Source: Pholis gunnellus | Taxonomy: Eukaryota; Chordata; Actinopteri; Perciformes; Pholidae | DNA length: 64,000 nt | Assembly (NCBI GenBank): GCA_910591455.2 | Contig: OU342804.1 | Span: forward strand, 9,307,133-9,371,132 | Direction of reading: 5' to 3' | In this document: piece by piece, positions 22,380-33,100 of the stretch | How positions within the stretch are numbered: position 1 is the stretch's first letter | How the letters are laid out: the number at the start of each line of letters is the position of its first letter | Notes under the pieces: model-generated | The model's input: only the letters and a program-made list of their open reading frames with translations | The model's database searches: none | What the model was told of the DNA's origin: nothing | Made by a program: the position numbers and the translations under genes

Positions 22380-22640
22380 CTTAAAGGCACAGTGTGTAGG
22401 ATTTAGTGGCATCTAGTGGTGTGGTTGCAGATTGCAACCAACTGAATACCTCTCCACTCAACCCTCTCTCTCAAAGACTGCAACCAGTAGCGTGAGCCGC
22501 TGAGTGCAAAACCGTGGTGACGCCATTCGCCTCGCTCAGAGGCCATCTTACGATGATAACGCTACTTTACTCGTGTTACCATAGTTGAACAAGCATGTCG
22601 GGAGACTCTACGGTGCAACATGGCGGCCTCCGTAACAATA
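22380..22640. repeat. Dispersed repeat
   Basis: Starts TTAAAGGCACAGTGTGTAGG and continues with GGCATCTAGTGGTGTGGTTG and CAACATGGCGGCCTCCG. I recognise this as a common fish repeat, probably a non-autonomous DNA element. No terminal repeats were confirmed. Confidence 0.6.
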
Positions 22641-22859
22641 TTACGAATCTTACTATAGTGCTTACCCTAATATTCTTACCCTAACCAATCTCACCCCTAA
22701 TGCATAAACCCTAACCAATCCAACCAACCAAGTATCGAGTACTAGCCAATCACAGGCAGAGTAGGGCAGTGTCATGCCTTCACCATAGCAGGATTTGCAA
22801 TTCACTGACCCACTCCCTATGTGGATATGAAGGGCTCATTCTGAGCTAACGAAAGCATT

Positions 22860-22975
22860 ACAATTGGAGCATTGCAGTGCCTTGCCCAAGCACACTTCGA
22901 TATGTCAGGAGGAGCTGGGGATCGTACCCCCGACTCTGTGGTCAGAGCCACAGCCTCTGTAAGACGATGTGCACA
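22860..22975 (-). mobile_element. Fragment of a tRNA-derived SINE
   Basis: The plus strand reads CCTTGCCCAAGCACACTTCG then GGGGATCGTACCCCCGACTC. On the minus strand the latter contains a B-box-like sequence. The arrangement parallels the SINE at 43340-43547, but no target duplication was found. Confidence 0.45.
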
Positions 22976-23279
22976 GTACGTTCGCCCAAACAATATACTT
23001 TTATTTATGTTTTCTGACTCTTTTACTGAATGATCTTAAACTCCTTTATTATGACTCAAATATCATTGTAATATTGTAATGTACCTTTAAATGTGTATTT
23101 GCATTAAAACGTGTTTAAGAACAAAAAATGTAAAGTTGTCATTGTGATGAATACATGTAAAAGGTATTTTTATTGAGGTATTAACTTATTTTAAATACTT
23201 CATGATCTAAATACTCAATGTGTTTATATAAAAGCTTAAACTCTGCAAAGGAGCTAGTAACTTAAACATCATGTATCAC

Positions 23280-23470
23280 ATTTTCCCTTTAAATATTGTG
23301 AAGTAAAATTGAGTACTTCACAGAGTTAAATAGTGTCAACCTTTTAAGGCCCTTGAGTTGAGTATTTTCATTGAATGCTACTTCATTGTATATCGCTGTT
23401 CAATGTTTATACCTACATCTGCTTCTACTTCTACTCCATTACATATCAGAGGAAGATTGTATTTTTTACA
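23280..23470. repeat. Partial copy of the 'AAGTACTTNTACTT' repeat family
   Basis: Contains a degenerate version of the stretch (GAGTATTTTCATTGAATGCT; CTTCTACTTCTACTCCATTA) also found in the elements at 52419-53046 and 60553-60672. Confidence 0.45.
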
Positions 23471-23802
23471 ATTATTTTATAGGCTATTTAATATTGTAAT
23501 AATATAATATATATATGATATAAAGGCAATACAATTAAATTACAGTAATGATACATGGATCTCATCATCTATCAATCCTATACAGTCCAGAATAATTAAT
23601 AATCCCATGGTGTTATTATTTTTTTTATTTTTAAACAGTTTTTTAATCTATACCATCATCCATTTGTTTACTCATGATAGTTGTGATCTCCACGCTGCAG
23701 AACGTTTCCAGTTTGAGCAGAGCAGGAGGTTGCGTCTTTAAGAGTTAAGAGTTAAGAAACTTGAAACCAGCCGTGTTTGCGCAACAATCAGTGCGGCTCC
23801 CA

Positions 23803-23821
23803 GCCGCCAAAGTGTCTAGAC
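23803..23821. promoter_or_regulatory. Composite Smad-type site upstream of smad6
   Basis: GCCGCC, a 5-base spacer, then GTCTAGAC. The first block is the GC-rich site type bound by Smad1/5. The second is the palindromic Smad4/3 box. The spacing equals that in BMP-response elements (GRCGNC-N5-GTCT), with one mismatch in the first block. A CCAAT box lies about 20 bases downstream. It lies 1.66 kb upstream of the smad6 start codon. Confidence 0.4.
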
Positions 23822-23883
23822 TGGCACATGATGGCGGGAATCAACCAATGGCTCCAGAGCTTTCCTCTGGGGCCCCGAGAGAG

Positions 23884-23888
<5 letters not shown>

Positions 23889-23963
<75 letters not shown>
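23889..23963. repeat. (GA)n microsatellite
   Basis: About 37 uninterrupted GA units, 1.5 kb upstream of the smad6 start codon. Confidence 0.97.
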
Positions 23964-23966
<3 letters not shown>

Positions 23967-24299
23967 ATACAGGCAGAATTACAAGGAAAGCAACCTCAGT
24001 GATTTGGGTTTCAAAATAAAAGCATTAACTTCAAATTGTAACCCTAACTCTATTATGAATAGATTTTTCGACATGTACAGAAACATGTCGACAAATTCCT
24101 ATATGATGAAAAAAGTTTCCTATGCTAGGTCAATAAAATAAATCATATTTAAACAAATAGTTACCTAAAACCCTAAATTCCCTTTAACATGTCTCTCCAT
24201 TAAACTTTCCAGGACATTGAAATGTAAACAATTAGAAATGTTATGAATAAAGATAGACTCAGCTCCTTTCAAAGTAACTTCACTTTGGTTTGCGGTTTC

Positions 24300-24425
24300 A
24301 TATCAGAATCAGAATCAGAATCAGAAACCGATTATTGCATTGCATTACATTATTTATTTATGTATGTTGCACATGCGAGGAATTTTTCATGGCGGTTGGT
24401 ACATAACATTAAACAATACAATTAA
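24300..24425 (+). repeat. (TCAGAA)n with fish retroposon end
   Basis: Four ATCAGA units are followed by CCGATTATTGCATTG and GCACATGCGAGGAATTTTTC. This layout is typical of a widespread fish non-LTR element end. Confidence 0.6.
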
Positions 24426-25480
24426 ACAATCAACACAGTGCAAGAAATATAAACATATTTAAAATGTACAATAGAATATAAAAGAATATAAAATAAAAGT
24501 GCACAACAAACAGATAACAGCTGCTATAAACAAGTAGTATGCGAGCCATAAGCCTGTCTATTTTAGAATATGTATGTTGATATAGGCTTTTGGATCACAC
24601 AAGAAAAAATACTCAGTATTCGTTCTTGTAATTGTTGTTATTCATTTTTCTTCAAAAAACGTGCAGACTATGTTCACCGTTAATGCTTTTGTTTTGAAAA
24701 TCACAGTCGAATAAACGTGCTTTTATTATTTGGCTTGACTCTGGTGTGTGCAGCAGCGTGTGTGCGTGTGCCTGTGTGTGTGTTTGTGTGTGTGCGTCCG
24801 AAAGGGACTTGCAGGGGAGTGGAGAGTGGAGTAATTCCAGCTCTCTTTAAAACAACTTCTCAGCACGGAATCCGTCCCGGAGTTTGGCACTGGAGTCCCC
24901 GACTATCTCTGCTTTACCCCGGGACTCTGCAGCGGGATTATTGCTTCCAACCACAGCGACAGAAATCATCGGGACTTCAGTGTTGTGAGGATTTATTTCG
25001 AGGTGAAGGAAGGGTTTTTACGGTTCAAGTGGTTCACGAAGTCCAAGGAGAAACTCTGGAAAACTTTTGGATTAATGTTTCTGATGCTTCTTTTTTGTTC
25101 ATGTAAACTGATACTGCTCCTGGAGAGGTCTAACTATGGTTTGTGGATTGTGTGCGGGATCTCCGGAGTGTTGGGAAGTTGAAGGCTTTGTGCGAGGGCT
25201 GGCACAAGTTGTGGCTTAATTGAGTTGGCGACAGCAGGTCACCGCGCAGTGGCTGTGTGGAGCCATCTTCTGCAGACGTTTAGTGATGTTTAACGCAACG
25301 CATGATTGAAATTACTTTCTGATGCTGCGGGAGAGCCAGAAAACGGTGACCACCGGCTGCGCATGCTGTGCGCACCGTGCACAAACCCCCGGTCCTGCGC
25401 GACGAGCGTAAATCGATGTGGCATCTCCCGAGACCCGGACGGGACCGACAGGACACATCCAAAACTGTCTAGGTTGTCGT
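24426..25480 (+). promoter_or_regulatory. smad6 promoter and 5' leader
   Basis: The sequence moves from AT-rich to GC- and CpG-rich toward the start codon. An imperfect TG tract lies at 24755-24797. No TATA box or unambiguous transcription start was identified. Several upstream ATGs are present. The closest opens an 18-codon frame (25416-25472) that ends 8 bases before the main ATG. Confidence 0.4.
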
Positions 25481-26222
25481 ATGTTCAAGTCGAAACGCTC
25501 AGGTCTTGTACGGCGACTCTGGAGAAGCCGTCTGGTCACGGAGAGCGACGGGCGGGATGGAAGCAGACGAGGTGAGGGAGGACGGAACGGTCCGTGTGGC
25601 AGACACTCAGGAAAGCTCCGCAGACACGAGCAGCGGTCGGTGACACACACTGACCCGGCTCCGGGACTCACGGGGGAGGCTGGAGACCTGACGGAGAGCG
25701 CCGAGAGGGAGGAAGAGGAGCAGCCTGACGATGACCGGGGCGCCATGTGCGTCCCGGAGCACAGAGGCTCCCGGCGGGGACAGGAGGGCGACAGTAGGAC
25801 GGTGACGTGTTGTTTGTTTGGGGAATGGGATCTCAGACCCCGGAGCCCTTATTGGGCCCCGAGAAAAGACGGAGGGGGCGCTTGTCAGTGTGCACCGAGG
25901 CATGCGGGACTGGAGGAGGAACTCGCGAGCACTGCTCATGCTTTTTTGAAAAGACTCAAGGAGACATCTCTGGATACCTTGGTGAAGGCTGTGGAGACCA
26001 AAGGAGGGATCCCCAGCGAGTGCGTCATGGTGCCCAGCACCGAGCTACGGCTCGGGGCTCATCACGTCTCTCCACAGTGTCTCGTGTCTAAGGTGTACCG
26101 CTGGAGCGACCTGCCGCTCTCAGCCCGGCTCAAAACGCTGAGCCACTGCCAGACTTTCGGCGCAGTGGACGGCGCAAAGGTGTGCTGCAACCCCTACCAC
26201 TACAGCCGCTTATGTGGGCCAG
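25481..26222 (+). CDS. smad6: smad6 coding exon 1
   Basis: Encodes residues 1-247 plus one base, from MFKSKRSGLVRRLWRSR to YSRLCGP. The donor is GGGCCAG/GTAAGG. The ATG context is weak (C at -3, T at +4). The frame upstream is open only to 25412 and has no ATG. Confidence 0.96.
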
Positions 26223-28824
26223 GTAAGGACATCAACATGTTGGGGGTACATCAGAGGGGCCTGACTCGATCTAGAGGAGACCGGTCCCCTCAGAAAAGAC
26301 CTTTCAACTTGCAAATGATCAAATGTACGAGTTACAACGAGAGATAATAATATCATTCTGACATTCTGCCCTTGTGCCATAAATATTCATGGCCCAGCAT
26401 GAAATTAATAAGAACTTCCACTCGGTCACAGTGTTGAACCCAAAGAAGAATATAGTTATTGTTGATTTAAGTGTTGAACAACGTCACAATCACGAGAAAA
26501 TAACACCCATTAAGTCCCCCTGTTGTTGCTGATGGAGCCATCTTACATTTGCAATAATATATCAAAGCACACAGTGCAACACTGACATCCCAGACAGTAA
26601 ATATCACTTATTCTCTTCTCGTGTGTCACTGCCTGCCCTGCAGTTTTATTACATTTTCATAACTCTGGCTTCTACTTTGGTCAACCATTGCTTTGATTTC
26701 CACTCCACATTCCAAACACATTACACATTTATTTAAATGTGCGCAAAACTTTGCTTCCCACATCATCAAATTGAAGGTCGCTCTCAAGTTGCACTTAGGC
26801 TCTTTTTTTCTCTTGCAAGGAGGTCGTCCTCTTGTTATTTAGGTGAAGGAGTGCCGATAATATACAGTTTGCATAGTGCTGGCGCCAGACTGACTCGCTG
26901 GGTATCTGACTGACTGAGGACTCCGGCAATTACTGGCTCTGCTCTTAAAGGGGCCGCAGCCACAAACCCATGTCCACTTTGGACAGAAGGGACTCTCTTC
27001 AGCAGCAGTTGCTTATAGTTTACTGTACTGCTTTCACACAGAAGAAGGCCCCTGTGTGAGTCCGTGTCAATGAAAACAACTTAACTGACAACTTTATGAA
27101 GATTTCATAAAAGCAGAGGATCAAACTGAACACTTTGAGAATCAAATACAGTTCCCTTAAAAACAGAAACAGTAGGATGAAATACTTGCAGGTTCAGATT
27201 GGATATGTGGAATGATACGTATTAGGAGTTCAAAAGAAAGACTAAATATAATTACAGTGTTGCAATCATGCGCTCAGCGCAAATAGCTCCTTAGGTATAA
27301 GGAAAGATGGTCTGTTGATGCATGGTAGCCTACAAATCTAAACAGTGAACATATTACCTCATGAAAAACAACATGTGCAGAGCCACCATGTTTAGGTAGT
27401 CTATACATTATCATTAGCCATAGAAACAGGTGGGTTTAGTGCTCCACCCGAATAGAAAAGGCTTTGTATGTAATGTGATTTTAATGAGAAGATGAAGTTC
27501 ATTTATTGTGCATTATATAATTAACATTTTTGATTGAGGATTATAAGCCTTTTATTGTGTAGGATTTATTGGTAGAGTTTGGAACAGAAAACAAAGTTCA
27601 TGATATAGTAAATTGTAAGCATTTCACATAATTCACAGTTTATGACGCTGACGTACAAGCCTTGAAGCTCAGTACTTTTCTTCCTCAGCTGATTATTTAG
27701 CAATAAGACCATACAGCCTTCAAACTTAACCTTAACTTTTGTTGTATTTCCAGATTCACCTCCTCCCCCATACTCTCTGTCCCGTTCAGATGAACACAAG
27801 CCACTGGGTGAGTTTGAAAAAACGGCCACCACATTGCAAACCAGTAAATGACACAGAGGGTGTCGTCACCATCATATTTTTAGACTGGAAACACAGATTA
27901 TCTTTGAAAAGCTGCTTGTGTTGAAAGCGACACAGTGTTAGTTAAGTCTTATCTGTGCTCATCTCCCCTTTTGAAGAGCCTGGCATCTAGAGTTTATAAT
28001 AGGGAGGCTGTGTTTGTGCAGACAGACAGTCTGCTCTGTAGTTTGAGAGACTTATCTGGGCTGCAACCAATTCATATTTTCATTATGCATTCATTACAAA
28101 ACATCATGTAATTCAAAGGCGTGGAAGGTGGCTTTCAAATAATATTTTTCTATCAATAGTCCAAACCCCCAAATATTTATAATCACATAAAACAGCAACT
28201 CCTCACATTTAAGAAGCTGTAACCAGAGAATGTTAAAATAAATGACTGAATTAATGAATCAATACATGTTCAATTAACTGACCACCAAAAATGCTCACTC
28301 TTCTACTGTTTGTTTGTGCTTCTTCTACAACCACCAGACTCAACTCTGTCTTACACTGAAACTGTGCCCCCCCTCTCCCCCAATCCGCCTCACACTACGC
28401 CAAGAGACTACACAGGTGAGTAACTTGCATCACTATGCTGCAGAGGTGCATGAACATTGTCACCGGGCAGATGTTGGTTTCAGCAGGGTATGGCGTTGAT
28501 TTGTATTCGCCGAAGAAGTCTGACTTCTCACCACAAACCGAATGGAAATACTTTTGGATTTGCACTTACAGGCTCACACACACATGCCTGCAAACACACG
28601 TAGCGTGCATCCTCTCTGAACGCTAGCGTAGAAGAGTAAATCACATTTACTGTTGTGTTATTAAGTTGTGCTTTCCTCCCTATTTTCAAAGGCCGTTAAG
28701 ACAAGTAAAAACTCCAGCGCATAAAGCTTCTATTGTCAGAGAGGCATGGGGGGCTCGGTGGGGGTCTGGGGTCTCTCACTATCTAGATGCCACAGCAGTG
28801 TTGCCTTTCTGTCTCTCGTTCCCC

Positions 28825-28881
<57 letters not shown>

Positions 28882-30059
28882 CTTTCTCCACGGCAAAATA
28901 TTTCACTGGGATGAAGCTGCAATAAGATCCCCGTGCATACTCCCAATCCCCTTTTGCCTCTCAAACCACCCATCCCCCTCTTTCCCTCTTTCTTCCCTCA
29001 AATCCCTCCATTCCTCTTGGCAATTGAGCAGTGGAAAGAGGCTGGCATTTTGGGGGCGGGGGAGCCGAGCAGCTCTGATGAGGCGGAGGTGTAGAGTTTT
29101 GTGTGCGTGTATATGTGGAAAGAGAGAGGGGTGGGGGCTGAGGGCCTGCATTTGGACAGGAAACAGCCCCCTCTAGATGATGAAACTGGAGCTTTATTTG
29201 TTTACATGCTGGGGTCGGGTGGAGAGGTCCTTGTAGCGTTAGAAGAAACCCACAAACCCACTCGATCAAGCCTCCCTGGGCTCACTTGTGGACGGTGTTG
29301 AAAGGTGAACGGGCACCTATGAAGCCTGTGTAGTGTAGTCGCAGCATCACGGAGCTGTCTGAAGAATCAGCTGCACCCCAGTGGTACTTTTCTTTGGTTT
29401 GATGGTGACCAGAAACTTATTCTTGAAGTTTATGTTTGAAGTTGAAATAATTTATTGAGTTGTTATGTATGTTTTCCATGTTTAGGCGCGGGGCCGTAGA
29501 AATACTGGGGTCCTCCCAATGCCCACCTCAACAGAAATGAAAAAAGAAGACGCTTTAATTACTTGGATTAGATTTTCTCAGCATTTATTTCCAAAAATGA
29601 GTCTAAATGCTGTTTTAAAGCCTTTTCCACACTCTCAGGAATAAACCTCTTATTACATTTTAGCCTCAAAGGTGTCCAATTACATTCATAAACATGAGCT
29701 AATTAGATACCCAGAGTTTGTTGCTATACGGCCCCGTTTAGAGTGTTTCTGTTGGGGTTGAGAAAAATAATCCACATTTTTTTAACACAAATAATCACGC
29801 TATTTCTGTCCTTGCTTGTATTCGCCATTATGCACTTTTGAGTTGAAACAAATGTGGTTCATTCTTAAGGTATTTTTAAGTGGATTTACTCCGATTTGTT
29901 GGAAGTTATGTTAAAAAAGAATCCAAAGTCTGTTCAGTCAAGGTCACAAGTCAAACAAGAGTCAAGTTTTAGGTTGTGATTTTAAGGTTTCTATTGTCTG
30001 CCTGCTGAAATGAGTGGAAATAGATCAGTTTTCTTAAAAGATGTTGTGTGTTTGGGTAA

Positions 30060-30132
<73 letters not shown>

Positions 30133-33100
30133 TGTGTGTGTGTGTGGTCTCTGATCCCCTGCCCCCCACACCAGAACGCTGGAGCCGAGAACCGGAGCTC
30201 AGGCCAAGAGCTGGAGTAGGAAAGAGACTAAACAGAGGTAGCCAGGAATTCCGCATGTAGCTTTTGTCAGGTTATAAGGCTCCTCTTTTGAGTTACGGCT
30301 GGTAAAATGAGCAGGACATAAGCCGAACATGAAGCTTGTATCAAAGAATTGTCTGTAGCTTTAAAAAGAGAAAACCTTGATGTTTCTTAGATCTTTCAAG
30401 AGTGTGAATGAATCTTTTTTGTGCAGGTGATCATCTAAAGCCTGTGATGTTTTCTTTAGAACAAATGCAAACAATGAACATGTGCTCCGGCACTTTAGCA
30501 TCTATTTTTTTAATTCCTTTTAAAGCTACCCTAGCTTTAAGGGGAAAAAAGGCAGCAGCAGGGTGTGGTCCATACATACCTTTGCCCTGGCCTCTTTTAT
30601 CATTCGATCAGTTAACGTTCCCTTTAAACCGCAGCAAACGGCAAGGCTTTGAAAAGGGATAAATCTACTGGAAGTTTAGTATATCTACTTGGACTGTCGC
30701 TCTGTGACTCCTAACAAAACGTGTCATTCAGCTGCTTATTGTCAGTGTCTCTGTGTGTGTGTACGTGTGTGTGTGTGTGTTTACGTCTGTGTGCGTGTGA
30801 GAGAGTGAGACAGGAGGGAGAAAGGGAGGAATTTCTGTCTGACTCAGTGATAAGATCGTCTCAGAGAACTCACATAGGGGTTCTCCAGGACAAACACACA
30901 CACACACACGTATAAACACACATTCACCAATCACGCGATTAGCTGGAAGGGAGGCAAAGTTCTGCTTTTCTACCTTCATAATTGAAGTATAACCTTTTTT
31001 CTAAATACATTTTATTTGGACGATTTCAACTATTTTCTACTGCCGCCCTACTTTCTTTATATGACGATACACAAAGTACTTGTTTGGTGATTTGAATTTG
31101 ATAATGGAATTTGGTGACCAACAGATCAAAACTTAACTTAAAGAGTCTCCAAAATGAGTTCCTGTCAGCCTCAAATGTACTTTGTGATTATGGCTACCAG
31201 AAGAAGCTCCACACATCTGAATCACCGCCACATCGCCGCCGCAGCTGTACAGGTTGTTGTAGGTCGGCTCACGTTGGCGGTAATGATGCGTGACTTGCTG
31301 GACAAAACAAACAGAAATCAGCTAACATGAACGTGAGACTGAAGTGAAACTCGTACGGTCATGAATAACTGGAAAAGTAATGAAAGTAGCAGTTTCCAGG
31401 CGTAGAGAAGTTTGGGGAAGAATAAATAAACCCTGAAGGGTTTTGGAAAAGTCATGGACATTTGCCCCAAAAATGCCTGTACGATAGAGTGTATGTGGTT
31501 CAGCTAAGATCGACTGAGAAAAAATTGTCAAACAATTCTTAAATGTGCAGATCAGTTACGTCACGTGACGTTATGCTGTCCTATGCGCGTTCTTATTCAT
31601 ATTTTTCATGTAAATGCAGACGTTTCAGGTCATAACAATTGCCCCCAAAGGCATGAAAAACTCTTCGAAATGTTTTGGAAAAAATGTGTACGTGTCTGAG
31701 TTAAGCTACCATTTTATATTTGAAGAGGGAGAGAATCTCGAAGGACGATGCCCAAAGAGATAGCGATGTCCTTGTCAGCTATTGCATCATATGACATCAT
31801 TGCACTCCTCAAACATTTGTCCACCTTGTCGTCATTAGACTCTGGCTTTTGAACATGTGGAAGCAAGTAAAGCAATGATACTTAGTGGACATTAGTATGG
31901 CCTGGATGCACTGAAGTAAGACAAGAAGACTGCTCCCTCTCTGCCCTCAGTAATCATATTTTGGTGGCTTGTTTGCTTAAGCAGAGCAAGGTATCAGCCA
32001 AACATCCTGTCTCAAAGCCCTGTCTGCACTCACTGCAGCATTAACCCCATGAATTGGCCCTTTGACTGATGGGGCACGGCCCAGGAATGTTGGGAAATTG
32101 GGAAGGTGAGGGGGAGTAGGGTCTCGGAGTGAAAGAAGGTGGGAGGGGGGATGAGGGGCTCCGACTCCGGAGAGTGACACCTGATACATGTTTGAACATA
32201 TCGCCGTTAATACTTAAGAATCACGGAGCTGAGCCGACATTCTTGGAAGCTTGGGAGACAGGTTTAAGAGTCCGACTGCACCGTGCTGTTTTAGTGAGCT
32301 CAGTTCAGAAAGTGTGAAGCTTTCCAGGTCAGTCCAGGTTGACACAGTTGGACACGGTTTTGTAAATCATCTGCTGAGGCTCTCAAGTAAAGATTTGACT
32401 CCCAGACGCATGAATATTTAATGAGATGCCTTCGCAGAATTCCTTTCAATATGGTCTCAGTGTCTTGAGGTTTAAGAATAGTGCGAAGATAAAAAAGTGA
32501 ACACCCACATTATGCTGCTATCCGTCTGAGTCGGGACGGGTCCTCTCAGTGACCTGAACCTCCAGTCTGTTTGCTGGCATGCGTACAACACTTGCTCTTA
32601 TGCCTGACTGAGACACATTAGACTATGGAATTCAACATCAAGTGCTGGCCCATTAACCGTTTGCCATTTCCTCAAGTATTTTCCATCACGGCTCTTTTTC
32701 ACCATACAAGCTGGGTACGCAGCTGAGGACGCGGCGCACAACTCGCCCAGAGCTCTTTTATGTTTTTTCTGAAGTCCTTTTAGTTGGTTTTTTAAATGTT
32801 TTGGCACATTTTAGGCTTTTAGACTGCCAGGAGGTTAACACTGTTAATTAAACCCTGTCTCCTAGAAATTAAGTTTATATGCATCTAATGTGCCACAGCA
32901 AATTATGAGGAATTGTTGCTGCTGAATGTAACAGTGAAATGTTTACTGACAAAGTATTTGATTTGTTTCCCCCCATAAAATCTACTCTTGCGATACAATA
33001 TCCGTTCATAGTGACTACCTCATTATTAAACATGTTATGGGTGAACTGGCAACCGTTTTTAAGGAAAGATTGTGGTCTGGCTTCCTGCAAAAATAAGTCT

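Noticed and set aside
22249..22730. Telomere-like CCCTAA/TTACCCC motifs
   Set aside because: Units are scattered and irregular with no tandem TTAGGG array, so this is not an interstitial telomere.
24985..25182. 65-codon frame upstream of smad6
   Set aside because: No family resemblance. It lies in the probable leader or promoter and looks like chance.
25418..25480. Possible 21-residue N-terminal extension of Smad6
   Set aside because: It would need a GTG start. The nearby ATG at 25416 is in another frame, an in-frame TAA lies at 25409, and Smad6 proteins start MF(K/R)SKRSG.
28903..29301. Several overlapping frames near 29 kb
   Set aside because: GC-richer intronic DNA gives open frames on both strands, but none matches a known protein or has exon boundaries.
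32598..32807. Basic 69-codon minus-strand frame (KNQLKGLQKKHKRALGEL)
   Set aside because: No recognised family, no splice-site context, and it lies inside smad6 intron 3. It is probably chance.
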